Source: Guadua angustifolia
Lineage: Eukaryota > Streptophyta > Magnoliopsida > Poales > Poaceae
NCBI GenBank assembly: GCA_036346375.1
Contig: CM070520.1
Span: 47,573,854 to 47,637,853 of the forward strand
Direction: 5' to 3'
Length of the DNA: 64,000 nucleotides
Part shown: one piece after another, positions 12,551 through 24,125 of the stretch
How positions within the stretch are numbered: position 1 is the first letter of the stretch
Layout: each line of letters begins with the position of its first letter
Notes under the pieces: generated by a model
Database searches by the model: none
What the model saw: the letters and a program-made list of their open reading frames with translations, nothing else
Told to the model about the DNA's origin: nothing
Program-made: the position numbers and the translations under genes

Positions 12551-12643
12551 GTGATCAAATGTAGAATTATGATAACTAAATAAATTGTGATCAAATGTAG
12601 AATTATGATAACTAAATAAATTGTGATCAAATGTAGAATTATG
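12551..12643. repeat. 36-bp tandem repeat in a TNPA intron, about 2.6 copies
   Basis: Units start at 12551, 12587 and 12623 with gtgatcaaatgtagaattat. The third is partial. The copies are essentially identical. Confidence 0.93.
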
Positions 12644-14007
12644 AAGTGTGTACCATCCGCGTTTTAAGTCGTTGATGTCCATCAGGACCGAACCGATGGG
12701 ATACACTCTCACCCGCCTCCCTGTTACCCCTCTTCTTGTTTGAATCATCAACAAATGCAGGGGAGGCCCAACGACGAGCGAGTGCTTCCCATGCTTCAGG
12801 ACATTTATTAAACCAACCCAACCTAACTTGCTGGTACTGATCCTCACGAAGGTAAATTTTTGAAGCACCCATCTTCTTGTTCATGTCCTGATGGAGCACT
12901 TGCTTGTAGTACAAGTTCACCGCCTGGATACGTGCTTGGTACATCATCTCCCTCACAGCCCTAGTAGTTGCGTTGTTGAAAACAGATCTTGCATGAGCTT
13001 GCAACGACTGTTGATCCTCACCACTTATCAAACGGTATCTTTCCTACAAAGAAAACAATTTACAGCCACACATTGTATTATTGTTAGCAAGATTAAATTG
13101 TATTGTACATGCCAAAAATTAGATGATTACCCAAAAGTCCACCCACACACGACTTGAAACAGTTCCATGCACTGCATCTACTGCCAACTTGTAGTGCTCC
13201 CACTTGGTCGTTGGCACAGATTCCCCATTGATCTGCACTAAACCAGGATAATGGTAACGCAAGATAGATCCAAGCGTACCATTCACCGGTCTCAACCTTC
13301 CTTTGCCTGTCCAGGCTACATCAATCCATTGCCTGCAAAGAACATTTATTAGTTGATTTAGGTAAGTTGAATGTACATACCATGTGCTTTCTACTCACCA
13401 ATCACCAAGTGGCCTGATTACTCTGCGTGCCTGCATAGGTGCCACTGGTGGAATCTTATTAGCTCCTCTATACCTACAATAGATATTGAATGTCATCAAC
13501 AATGCATAATTAATACATGCTACTTATTTAATAGTAATACACAAGGCAATGACTTCCTCTCCTCTCCACCATCTTCTTGTCCCTCAAGACCATCTGCCTC
13601 TCCCTCAGCACCATTCCCCTCTCCCTCGGCATCCCCTACGTCCTCCCGAGCATCCTCCCTCGCCTCCACCACAGCTTGCCTCGGCTCCTCCAGAGCCAGC
13701 CTTGATTCCTCCCTCTCCTCCTCCACAGCCTGCCTCGGCTCGCCCTCGACCTGAACTGTCTCTCATCTCTCAAACCTACCTGAGATATTAAATTTGGAAA
13801 TAATTACTACAAGTATAGAAGAAAATAATAAAAATAACAAGTTAAAGAATACAACCTCCTCTAGGCATCTCTCATTTGTCTCGTCGGCTATGACAGAACT
13901 AGAACCTCTAAACAGAGATCCTTTACTCTTCGAAGATCCAGAACGTGTATGCCGAAAATACGACATCCTGCAAATGAAGTAATCAGCATTTTAAATTTTG
14001 GAAGTTA

Positions 14008-15286
14008 TCAAAATGAAGACATGCCATATGCAGGGAAATCATGGATGGACCATAGGTAAATAGCACGCATATTGAAATTCTGTTTTCTACTCTTGTCATA
14101 GGTGGTGACCCCTATCCACAACTGTTTTAGCTCCTCGATCAACGGTTGCATAAAGATGTTTAACTGCTTTCCAGGATTTTTTGGCCCCGGTATGACAAGG
14201 GATAAGAACATGTACTCCTCCATGCACAATGAAGGTGGAAGATTGTACGGAATTGCAAATACGGGCCAACAAGAGTACACCGATGCACTCATGTTGAAAG
14301 GTGAGAATCCATCGGTCGCCAAACCAATACGAACATTTCTTGGTTCATTGGCAAATTCTACGTCAAACCGGTCCAACGCCTTCCAAGCATCACTATCAGA
14401 TGGATGGACCACGAAATCTTTCTTATAACGAATGCCTTGCTTGTGCCACCGCATGTGTTGAGCGATCTCCTTACATAGGTACATTCGTTGCAGACCTTGG
14501 AGTTAGAGGAAGTAACGAAGAACCTTCATCGGAGTTGAAGTTACCACCAGTTTCGTCTTCATCCTTTACTTCCACAAATCTAGACTTCTTACAAATGAGA
14601 CAATAATTCCCATCTGCGTTCTCCTTCCAGAACAACATACAGTTATTATCACACGCATCAATCTTCTCATAAGGCATCCCTAAACCAGCCAACATCTTCT
14701 TTGAATAGTACATGTCTTTTGGCATCTTATGGTTTTCAGGAAGGACATCGAAAATCAAGTTGACTATCTCATTGTAACATCCTTGGGAGAAGGCATACTT
14801 TGATTTAATAGCCATAAGGCGTGTCAGAAATGCAAGGACAGAAACCTTAGTAAGCTCGTGCAGAGGCTCATCAGAAGCATCTAGGAGCCTATAAAATTCC
14901 TTAACTCCCGGGTTTGGTTCATCTTGTTGATCCTCCGGAGCATTCTCAAATTCCCGACCCAAGTCATCAACCATCTCATCAAGCATATCCACATCCACAT
15001 CAGCCTCTTCATCTTGTTCGGATGGCTCTCTTCTCCGTGGCTCGCCATGTTCATACCATGTAAGGTAATTTGGCATGAAGCCAAATTTACATAAGTGGCC
15101 AGTCATCACAATCTTCTCAACTCGAGTGAAAAGGCGACAATTGCCACAAGGACACTTCGCCACCCCACCAACAGGACTTTGGGAGAAAACGTGATCCAGA
15201 AAAGCTTATGTATTTGTTTGCCATTCTTGTGTGTGATTCATATCTTTATCCCAGCCACAATACATCCATGCACGATCATTTGCCAT
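14008..15286 (-). pseudogene. CACTA transposase TNP2, truncated
   Basis: TNP2 is the catalytic transposase of the superfamily. The start at 15286 opens with MANDRAWMYCGW, the N-terminal transposase-associated domain. The frame then meets a TAA at 15206-15208 and resumes with SPVGGVAKCPCGNC, a Cys-rich motif. A second Cys pair in NYCLICKKSRF lies near 14590. The catalytic domain follows: HMRWHKQGIRYKKDF, then GLATDGFSPFNMSASVYSCW (14321-14262), then NLPPSLCMEEYMFLSLVIPG. A frame change occurs near 14475. The frame ends right after IHDFPAYG at 14008, where the family normally continues for several hundred residues, and the TNPA start codon follows only 42 bp later. The C-terminal catalytic part is therefore missing, probably through an internal deletion. 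Confidence 0.88.
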
Positions 15287-18075
15287 GCTAAGTGGTACTG
15301 AATGACATAAATTAAAGTGAAGGTAGGTTAGCGATGTCGGATACGGATACGGGTATTTACGAACGGGTAGAAAACAGATGCGGATATTATACTGAGGCAG
15401 GTACAATACGGATAATTGGTACTTAGTCGAATAGTACATAAACTACTTAAGATCAAAGTATGTGATAAAAATAATTTAATTAACACATATGGTCCAATTA
15501 TCACACCATCTGCAGAATGGTTCAAATTATCATGCGTAAGCTGTTCACAAAATACTATATCAACTTGAGTGCGGATCCAGTAAATGGTTTGCAATTCAGG
15601 CGATCTGATTTATATTAGAAAGCTGATCCATAAGTTCAAATACATGTCTTGTGGATTACCATATATCTTATTCAACTTACAAATTCCACTATATATATGC
15701 AATTTTCTTCTGCATGCTCGGAAGCTAATTTCACTACGATGTGCATAAATTGTTGGCTAACACATCATACATAAGAGGGTCACCATGAAAAATGAGTGAT
15801 CCTTTTATTCATGCTGCTCAATTTCAATACAACAAGCATATCATGTGAACATATTTTGAACTAATTATCAAATCCTCAACACATTAATCCAATCTTGCCA
15901 ATACAGTCATAGTCTTTCCATCAAATCAACATATGCATCCTCATGGGACTCACATCACTTACGTTCATAACCAACCAATAGTCTTTCTGTCAAAATAATT
16001 AATGCACTCAATCTCTTGGTTGAACAGCACATCACTTAAACCCATTTCCATCACTTTTTTTTTGAAACATTACATCAACAGGTACATTATATAGATACAT
16101 ACTTATTCAAATTTATGTAAATGTCGTGTTAATGGAAATTATTTTCTTGCCACAGAACGCTGGTTCTCATATTTGTCAGTACAAGAAGAACAGATAATAC
16201 CATGGCATGCCCAATACATCAAGAAACAAATGGAGAAAAAAATATTACCTACTTAAGCAAGATCGGAAGAAGGTTCTCAAGCTACCATCGGCAGGACTGC
16301 CTCCCCAAAATCCAGGAAGAACTGCACAATTGTCTGCGTAGGAAACAGTGCAATACAGATTATTAGACAACCTTTTCCACTAAAGTCTTTGCAGAAATAA
16401 GGAAACATTTAAAGTAATCTGATTTTAATGATTCTTTTCCCCTATAATTGGGCAGATTAAATAATAATAATTACTACTACTACCACTACTACTAAAATGA
16501 TGAAAATTTCAAAAGACTGAACCCTCCTCCATCGAAATGTGAGGCGAACATCTTTGCATCCAATTCAACAAAACAAAACCTAAGAATCATATAGTTGCAA
16601 CACAATCCACAATGAAAACTTTTTTGGGGAAGTCTCATATAACTCTACATGCTTCATTGCATTCCAGTGAACTTAAATATGCTGCCATCAAGCTAATTTT
16701 GCTCACTTTCCATTGCAACTTGAGACATCGACATGTATACAGTAATGAGTTAGAGTAGTTGTTCATGAGTTCCAGCATTTGAATTGCATTGTATACAAAA
16801 TAGTATTTCCATTAGCCTTTCCTTTCTAAGAGGACTAGTAAGCACACATGCATGGCTCTATAACCAAGATCTGATGAGTAAAATATGGAGACATTGTGGC
16901 ATGGATTGGATTTGGATCATCACAGTGGGCTCTATAACCCAGAACAAAGATCAAGACCTGATAGGGGTGAAGAGAGAAAAGGAGCCAGTCATATCTTCCT
17001 AAACCGATACTTCATGTCATATCGAGCACAGATTCAATGAACTACTTTGCTACTGTATTTTGGCTCACTTCAAGCAGACAAGCACTGTATGTGTTATTCT
17101 GAAATCTTCCATTCTACTCGACTCAATTAACAATCTTGTTTTTTAGACAATGAAAAATTATATCTCCACCAATTAACAAATTATATCTCGACTCACATGT
17201 TCATGGCTCATTCTTCCAAGAACATTACATGTCAATTCTCAAATGCATTACATATAGTCTCAGGATCGAAGCAAGCTAGAACAACAACAAATACCAAGGA
17301 GAGGAAAGCAAAAAGAAGTCTGAATTGAGTAAAATGCGGCTTTCTGTCATGGAACGATTTCTAACAAAATATCTTTAGAAAATCTACCACGTACTTGTAG
17401 TAATAATTAATCAATTGTATAAGTTCAACATGCAACACAATTATAGGCTTATAGCAAATGAACAAGATATTTTATGAGGAAGTCCAATATAGTTGCAAAA
17501 GTGCATTCAATTTTCAGTAGATGTACATAGCGAAAAATAACAAAACATACAACTAAAACAGGTAAAGACTACCCATTGCAAAAGTGCATTCAATTTTCAG
17601 TAGATGTACACACTGACTCACTTTTTTTCCCTTTGCAAGAATCTGGACACAGTACACACACTGTACAAGCCCCATAACAAACATTCGATGTGCTGCGTGT
17701 AGAATACAGAGTACTACAGAATGTTTGGTCGATCGATTTCAAATGCAACATAAACGTACTTATGGTCAATGAGCACCACTCAATTGTGCCAGAAAATTGA
17801 CAGAGCTTCGCAGAGAGTTTTCGAAATGAAATATTGTAAGTTTCGTGTTTTTGGGGGGTTTAAACAAGATAAAACAGAATAGTCGAGCGGCATGCGAAGT
17901 GTAAAAAATCACTATGGGAACTACTACTTGAGTATTCAGAATAGATTAGATAAGGAAGTCATCAGTTGGAACTAGCGGGCCAACAAGAATTCATTCCTCA
18001 GGTCATCACTCATCAGGTTGTTCATCAGTTCATTTTTTTAGAAAACAGGCCAAGGGCCCAGCTTTACTGAAAAGC
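15287..18075. other. CACTA interior upstream of TNP2, non-coding
   Basis: AT-rich sequence between the TNP2 start and the CSN5 fragment. A phrase gcaaaagtgcattcaatttt occurs at 17497 and again near 17579. No other gene is supported. It could hold the transcript leader of TNP2. Confidence 0.45.
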
Positions 18076-18514
18076 TTACATTGTCTTGCTGGGATTACCA
18101 GGGAGGTAAGAGTCCAGAGATGACTTGAAATAAGTTATATCCAGAGCATAGTACTGCATGAAACCCAGTTAGAACAGAACTAAACCACACATCAAGTAAA
18201 CGAAAAGAAAGATAGACAATTAATCTAGTTACCTGTTTGCAGTGAACACCAAAATCTTCTATCTTGTTGAGTGGTATGGTATGATACTCGGACACAGGCT
18301 CATCTGGTGGCTTGTAATCTTTTGGATATGTCCTAAAAGCTCCAATCTCTACTTTACCAGCAGAAACAGTTCTTGTAGGGTCTATCACAACAGCCAAGAA
18401 TGGCTCCGTAAATTGCTGATTAAGCATCTGAGTTGACACATCAATGCCTGACAGCCAGCATCCATAACTTGGGTGTGAGTGATACCAGCCAACTACATTC
18501 TCCAACCTTCCAGC
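18076..18514 (-). pseudogene. CSN5: Captured fragment of COP9 signalosome subunit 5 (JAMM protease)
   Basis: CSN5 is the metalloprotease subunit of the COP9 signalosome, which removes Nedd8/Rub1 from cullins. Two exons are visible. 18514-18233 (AG and GT borders) starts [15 protein letters not shown] and keeps the JAMM motif [14 protein letters not shown] with both histidines, the serine and the aspartate. The second, 18153-18076, reads [15 protein letters not shown] and then departs into [10 protein letters not shown] and a stop. Family members have about 350 residues; only about 120 are here. The residue after HSHP is Ser where I expect Gly. Upstream CSN5 exons are absent, so it is a transduplicated piece inside the CACTA element. 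The intron (18232-18154) is kept, so capture was from DNA and not from mRNA. Confidence 0.9.
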
Positions 18515-19066
18515 CTATCCAAATGAAGAACATATGCAAGTTAGTTTTATTATATTAACAGTTAACACACACCTCCATGCATATACTTCCTCACACCTCA
18601 GTTGCAGCATTCTCTAAACGAAGGTTCATCAATTGCCAACTAAGTTGATCATTAGTGTAACAGTTGTGTGAATTTACACCTGCCAGAACAGATTGAACAG
18701 GCATAATCATGCAATATTATATCCAATGTTCCAATATACAAGGCAAAAATCAGAGCTAGAGTTCACAGGAAACTACAATTTATCCAAAAACCTTACTAAA
18801 TGTTACTGTCACAGAAAATATGTGAACTAATTCCTAGGTACTCCCCAAACAGAATTTAAAACACCAGGAATCAAGGTGAATAGGTTGATAATAGAGAATT
18901 AGAGATCAAATAAAAAATATGCATTACATACTTTACAAGTTTAAGGATGTACTCAGAAATAATAAACAAATGTAACTTATCACTAGTCTAACCAAACGCA
19001 CATCCTGATTGGCTTTCTAATTCTAGTAGTGGCACCACATGTTTCATCAAGAATGGAAAACACACG

Positions 19067-19260
19067 CAGTGGCGGACTATGAATTAGAGAGGGCAAAAAC
19101 TAGTGGTTTTTTTTAGTCTAATGTGTAGTATAGTTACTAGGTTCTTAACTATACATAGGAAGATGAAAAAATGAAAGGGGAGGCCGTGGCCCAGGTTGAC
19201 CGACATGAAGCTCCGCCCCTGAACACACACTAAAAAGACCGACATGAAGCTCCGCCCCTG
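19067..19260. mobile_element. hAT-type MITE with a duplicated right end
   Basis: It begins CAGTGGCGGAC and ends TCCGCCCCTG. The flanks are aacacacg (19059-19066) and aacacaca (after 19260), a 7-of-8 match and so a probable 8-bp target duplication. A 39-bp segment including the right end and flank is tandemly duplicated (19198-19236 and 19237-19275), giving two right termini at 19221 and 19260. The ends resemble those of the hAT elements at 9059 and 36263. Confidence 0.72.
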
Positions 19261-19275
19261 AACACACACTAAAAA

Positions 19276-20519
19276 GACCGAGAGAAATGAAACCCAATCA
19301 TATCTTTATAAGAAGGGAAAAAATTGTACGTATGATACAAAGCCCAGGTAGTATAGGATCCAGACTGTAGGATACCATCATACTCATATGAATAGTTGTA
19401 AAATTGTTTTTTTCTCCAAAAACCTTCATACAATTATTCTAATTTGAACGTCCCTTCTTGCTGGTGTGCATCAAGACAACTTCAACATATGAGGCAAAAT
19501 GAATCAACTGATCGGATTATTAAGTCCAATCATTAAGTACTGAGTTTGGAACAAAATATGGTGCATGGAAATCAAAACTCAGACCCTATGATATATATTT
19601 CAGGCACACTGTAAAATTTATATGATCGTATGGTGAGTTGGTGACAAAATAATTCTAACATGGTATAGTCCTATAATATGGCTGTGATAATTAGTATAGG
19701 ATGTTCAATCTTACACCAGATGCTAGGGACACCAGTTATACCATGCAGTATGCGCACAACTAGTGAATATAACTAGTAAAATTGCTCACAAATCAGCTAA
19801 TAATAATTCCAATATTGTAACCATGTATCATCGTTACCTACAGGATCAGACATACCAGCATGTCAGCAAAATATCACTGACACAATTAACACACCGGTTA
19901 TCAATATTTGCAATAGCATTACAGAGCCAGCGGCTAAGTCACATTATCAGTATCAACATGGACTGGACCAATCAAGGGCAACATTACACGAATCCAGACA
20001 AGTTCATAAAAAAATGCAATTATGAAGATCACAGTTCACACCAGCAACAAGGAGTTAGCCACATTTAAAGGCACGCTACACGTATCAATGCAGCAATACA
20101 CAACACAGATAAACACCAACGGCCAACATCCAAACAAAATTTTGGGAACCTGCTAGCACCTGAACAAAGTAGCGAGAGACTAACAAGCAAGCAGGGTTCT
20201 ATTTGGTCAGCAACTTTTGCAGCAAAAAACTACTAACTGAAAACTACTCCAGAACACACAGAACTGCTACGTCGTCACTTCACCAGATCAAAGCAAAAAA
20301 CCACCAGGGTGTTTCAGCAATCCAAAAAAAACAAAATCTGAGAATGCACCACCACCCACGACAGACTTTTAACGATCAGCATAATTGCAAGCCATCAATC
20401 TTCCTCCATGCTCTGATGCAACAGCTGGCCTAGATTTCTTAGAATCACTCATGTATTCCAGCACAACCTCATTGCTTGTCCAGCTTTTTCTTCCAGTTCA
20501 TCAGTTCATCCCGAGCAGT
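19276..20519. other. CACTA interior, non-coding
   Basis: No gene is supported. An open + frame at 19763-20068 is low in complexity and shows no domain. Confidence 0.45.
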
Positions 20520-20980
20520 AGAGTGAGAGAGAGAGAGAAAGAGTACCTGCGGGCTGCGGCTTGGCCTTGGGAGCGAGCCGATGGTAGAAGGCACGCACGA
20601 ATGGAGCAGCGGCGACGAGAGGGCGCGCAGCCGCGCAAGAACGGAGTCGAGGAAGACGAGCGGCGGCGGCGGCGATCGAACGGAGCCGAGGAAGACGAGC
20701 AGCGGCGGCGGCGCGCGCGCGATTTAACGGAGCCGATGAAGACGATCGCGGCGGCGTCTGCGCACGAATGGAGCCGATGAAGACGATCGGCGGTGGCGGC
20801 GCTGTCGGTGGCAACCGCAAGGGATTGGGGATTGGGGTCACTCGGCATCTCAAGGTTCACAGCCAAAGGCGGCGGCAGCCTCATGCCCTCACGGTTGGAG
20901 CCTGGGAGTGGCCGAGTGGGAGGAGAGACGTCCGTCGGATGAAAATGGACGGCCAGATGGGAAATTAGGTTTCGGACTGT
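20520..20980. other. GC-rich block inside the right CACTA end
   Basis: A strongly GC-rich block with imperfect repeats of ggagccgatgaagacgatc (for example near 20728 and 20770), next to the right subterminal repeats. Since both CACTA genes run leftward, it is a good candidate for their promoter or first-exon region. ORFs here on both strands are Arg/Ser/Pro-rich and driven by composition. Confidence 0.45.
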
Positions 20981-21038
20981 ACCGATGGCGCGCGCGGGAG
21001 CAGCAGATTTGGGGATTTTTTTGCGGGGGACTTGGGTC

Positions 21039-21289
21039 AGTTGGATTTACGTGGGTTCAAGCCGACGTAAATACCCTAAATTTATTTACGTGGGCTGAAG
21101 CCGACGTAAATAGCCTTCGTGGCCGACGTAAATAAATTAATTACGTGGGCTTCACAAAGCCGACGTAAATATATATCTATTTACGTCGGCATAACTAAGC
21201 CAACGTAAATAGAGACGTATTTACGTGCACTTTAGGGAAGCCGACGTAAATAGTTTTGGCCCACGTAAATAATCTGAGTTCCTGTAGTG
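21039..21289. repeat. Right subterminal repeat region of the CACTA element
   Basis: About a dozen copies of TTTACGTSGGC and its complement, followed by the right TIR ending CTGTAGTG at 21289. It mirrors the left end but lacks the 38-bp tandem array. Confidence 0.88.
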
Positions 21290-21324
21290 TTAATTCCCGT
21301 TATTACTGAGATAGTCATATTGCG

Positions 21325-21680
21325 AAGGTAATATCTTTAGATCCGTTGATCCGATCGGATTGATTCTTGTTGTGTTAATTTCTACATTGCATCTAGTTTC
21401 TACAGTTAAAATTTCACAACAATCCAACGGTAGAATCTTTGGAAATTATTATTTTGGTGAACGTAAGTCAATCTATTTTTATTTGGTCTGGCGTTTGATT
21501 CAGTAAAATTGCAAAGAAAATAACTTTAGATCCGTAGATCCGATCGACCTGATTTTTGTTGTGTTAGCTTGAAAATTGAGTCTAGTTTCAGTAGTTAAAC
21601 TTTCGCATCGATCTAACGGTGGGATCATCAGAAATTATTATTTTAGTGAATATAGGTTAATCTATTTTTGTCGAATCCGA
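21325..21680. repeat. Two diverged direct repeats in the hAT remnant
   Basis: A unit of roughly 180 bp (landmarks: tttagatccgt, tgttgtgtta, aattattattttggtgaa) occurs at about 21328-21480 and again at about 21520-21680. Confidence 0.75.
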
Positions 21681-21822
21681 ATCAGTTAATTGGGGTGTTT
21701 CAAAAATAATCAAAAATTTGATTTTAGCTTCCGCGCAATCATTCACCCCCCTTTGATTGCTAGTTTAATATATATATCGATCCTACATATTGTATTGCAG
21801 AATTGTTGAAACATGAAGAGGG

Positions 21823-21951
21823 ATGGGTGATAGTCTTTTGGACGATTGTCTAGTCACATTCATTGAGCGAGATATTTTCTTTAAAGTGAATGAAGAAGAT
21901 ATAATGGACACTTTCATGGCCATTAGAAAGCGTAGACCCAACAAGAAGTAG
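21823..21951 (+). pseudogene. hAT transposase C-terminus remnant
   Basis: The frame reads MGDSLLDDCLVTFIERDIFF then KVNEEDIMDTFMAIRKRR and stops at 21949-21951. This is the extreme C-terminus (dimerisation region) of hAT transposases of the zinc-finger MYM/TTF-type group. Upstream of the ATG the frame is closed (tga at about 21814), so only about 42 residues remain. It lies 226 bp from the right end of the hAT element, the expected place. The remainder of the transposase is absent. Confidence 0.72.
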
Positions 21952-22185
21952 TACTGTAATCTTCTTCAAATTATTGTAGTCGTGTAAGTTTCTTTAAGTC
22001 AAATTTCATACTTAGTTGTTGATTTTAAGATGTTTGTAAGACACCTTATTAATATATCATGATGCACTTTTGGTAAATTCTATATTTGTATTGTATATTG
22101 GCATGTTAGATTTATAGTATTTAAAAAATTTATACCAAGTTGGACCACCCATACCCAAAATCCTGGATACACCACTGACAATAGG

Positions 22186-22554
22186 TGGAGGTGGGTCTAC
22201 GCACAGATTAATATAGGTTAGGTGGGGCACTCAATGTGCCGCAGACAAATAACGACTCTATACACACCACCCGTTAAACTACCCCACCCAACTCAGCCCA
22301 CCTCCACCCGTTGTAAATTTCACCAAAACTATTACCCTAGTCCCTAATACAGTATTACTCAAAGAACTACAATTTTTTTATTACAATTCGCTTAACCTAC
22401 GGACAACTACTCAGAAGTCAGAACTACATTTCCATGGCTTTGAACGGCTCCGTTGCTCCGGGCCCACGTGGCAGTGAGGTGAGGCATTTCCCGACACGTT
22501 GTTTTCTCAATGCGAACTACTATATTCTGACACTAGGACGCGCGCCCACGATTG
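22186..22554. other. Flank right of the hAT element
   Basis: Non-coding. No repeat or gene is recognised. Confidence 0.4.
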
Positions 22555-23045
22555 CACCAAAACGAAAAGTCCTTTTTGTGAAAAATAGTTAGAATGATCT
22601 AAACGCAATTACATCCTTTTTGGCATTTATTTATGATTCTTTCACAAAAGTTTCATGATCTTGCTGAACTAAAAGGTCTTTTTTGCAAAAAACTGCTGAA
22701 AAGACCTACACGTAGTTATATATTTTTTAGGGGCGCTCGTAGATGGAGGACACGAAGCGTGCGATGCCACGCTCGGTAAAAAAACTTGACCCTGATTTTT
22801 TCTGAAAAAAATAAAATTACTTTTTCTCGGCGGTGTTTTTTTTTAAAATTGGCTATTACTGTGCGAAATCGAAATATCCTTTTCGCGAAAAATAGCTAAA
22901 ACGATTTAAACATAATTACGCTCTTTTTTGGCATTTATTTAGGATCATTTCACGAAAGACTCGCGATTTTGCTGAACGAAAAGGTTCTTTTCGTAAAAAA
23001 CCCAAAAGGACCTAAACATAATTATATTTTTTTGAAGGGGCATCC
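22555..23045. repeat. Diverged direct repeats, ~180 bp, 300 bp apart
   Basis: The segment around cgaaaagtcctttttgtgaa (22562) through tttttggcatttattta and gctgaactaaaaggtctttt recurs, diverged, at about 22868-23045. Confidence 0.78.
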
Positions 23046-23564
23046 GTGCAAGGGCGACATGTGGAACCGTTGCCTGGCCAGGAAGTCTGCAAGGTTTAGG
23101 ATATGTATAATATCTAGTATCTCACTACCTCCGAATCTGTTGTGATTTTTTTTGAAATGCACAAAATAGAGTGAGATGATAATGTGTATCTCCCCTCAAT
23201 ATAAGTTGCACAAATCTTAAAGTAAGTGATAAGAGTAAATAATCACTGTCTACCTTTTATATATACTTTAATATTTAGCAATTTAAAAAAAATACATAGA
23301 AACATCTCTCAGTCAGAGACTCAGAGTGGATGTGGGTGCATGAATCGTTACAATCTTTACCCATTTTTACAATTAGTTACTTCCTCCATTCTAAATTATG
23401 TGATGTTTTAGCTGTTGGAATTTATTCTAAATTAAGTTACATTCTAGGATTTCAAGGTGAGTATTTGACCACTAGATAGGTCCGCGTGGCGCCACGCTGC
23501 GTACTTGCGCCGCGACACAGGGTGAGTTTCCATGTAATCTGTGAAATTTAAATGTATCAGTAGC

Positions 23565-24125
23565 ATTGTTCTTAAAAATCGCACAAGTTTGATCATGCTT
23601 TGAATTTTTTATAATAGCTTAGGCATGCTCTCAGGGCCCTCCTCAAAAAGTTTCAAAAATTTCTAACATGCTTTAACAGCTCAATTAAATCAGTGAAGTT
23701 GCTTTAAATGCATTAGCATCATTGTTAGATTTTGTAAAAATTGCACAAGTTTGATCATAATCTGAAAATTTTATGGTAGCTTAGGTATGCTCCTAGGACC
23801 CTTCTAAAAAATTTTGAAAATCAAATTCATTTAATAGCTCTAGAAAACCAAAAATAGAAAAATTTAAATGCGTTCAGAATTTCTAAAAATCGTACAAGTT
23901 TAATCATGGTCCAATTTTTTATGGTAGCTTGTGCATGATCTCAGGACCCTTATAAAAAGTTTCAAAAATTTGTAACATGATTTATTATCTCAATTAAATC
24001 AGTGGAGTTGCTATGAATGTATTAGTAGCATTGTCGGAATTTTGAAAAATTGCACAAGTTTGATTATGATTCAATTTTTTTATGGTAGTTTAGGCATGCT
24101 CTAAGGACCCTTACCAAAAAGGACC
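23565..24125. repeat. Old tandem repeat, unit about 165 bp, 3-4 copies
   Basis: Recurring landmarks are gcacaagtttgatcat, atggtagctt, agg(c/t)atgctc and aaaatttctaacatg, at about 23580, 23745, 23895 and 24050. Copies are strongly diverged. Such arrays are common in non-coding parts of old grass LTR elements, but I could not identify an LTR boundary. Confidence 0.7.

Larger units (their letters stand above)
9800..13966 (-). pseudogene. CACTA TNPA-like protein (Transposase_24 / Ptta-En-Spm family)
   Basis: TNPA-type proteins bind the subterminal repeats and bring the transposon ends together. Supported exons on the - strand: 13966-13856 (start, MSYFRHTRSGSSKSKGS), an acidic Glu-rich exon at about 13780-13530, 13473-13399, 13332-13131 (contains QWIDVAWTGKGRLRPVNG), 13043-12654, 12530-12414 (contains MPVGDVQAYIRGHRGFDP), a Gln-rich exon at about 10783-10395, and 10084 to about 9800 (Pro-rich). 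All marked borders carry GT/AG. The exon at 13043-12654, with AWEALARRWASPAF, is the family's conserved core. Coiled-coil potential is high in the Gln-rich repeat (QLREQQDQMRQQHDQMRQQ). A frame change near 10672 and a duplicated junction near 10251-10402 suggest it is damaged. It lies directly downstream of TNP2. The stop codon was not fixed. Confidence 0.72.
9109..21289 (-). mobile_element. Full-length 12.2-kb CACTA (En/Spm-type) element with captured CSN5 fragment
   Basis: The left end CACTACAGGAACTCAGATTA (9109) is the reverse complement of the right end at 21289. Both are flanked by TTA (9106-9108 and 21290-21292), the 3-bp target duplication of the superfamily. Subterminal repeats based on TTTACGTSGGC lie inside both ends (9128-9560 and 21039-21276). 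The two genes, TNP2 (14008-15286) and TNPA (9800-13966), run on the - strand in the usual order. TNP2 is truncated and both genes are damaged, so the element is probably not autonomous. A CSN5 gene fragment at 18076-18514 makes it a gene-capturing CACTA. Ends with perfect short TIRs suggest mobilisation more recent than the decay of the genes. Confidence 0.93.
9059..22177. mobile_element. Non-autonomous hAT element, split by a CACTA element
   Basis: The left end CACTGGCGGATCTAG (9059) and the right end, read inward as CAGTGGTGTATCCAG (from 22177), form imperfect TIRs. They are flanked by the identical 8-bp direct repeat acaatagg at 9051-9058 and 22178-22185, the target-duplication length typical of hAT. 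After removal of the CACTA insertion about 935 bp remain (9059-9108 and 21293-22177). The right part keeps a short transposase C-terminus (21823-21951), so it looks like a deletion derivative. The nesting order is clear: hAT first, CACTA second. Confidence 0.88.

Noticed and set aside
20385..20884. Long ORFs on both strands in the GC-rich CACTA block
   Set aside because: Low-complexity composition with repeats, no domain and no splice support.
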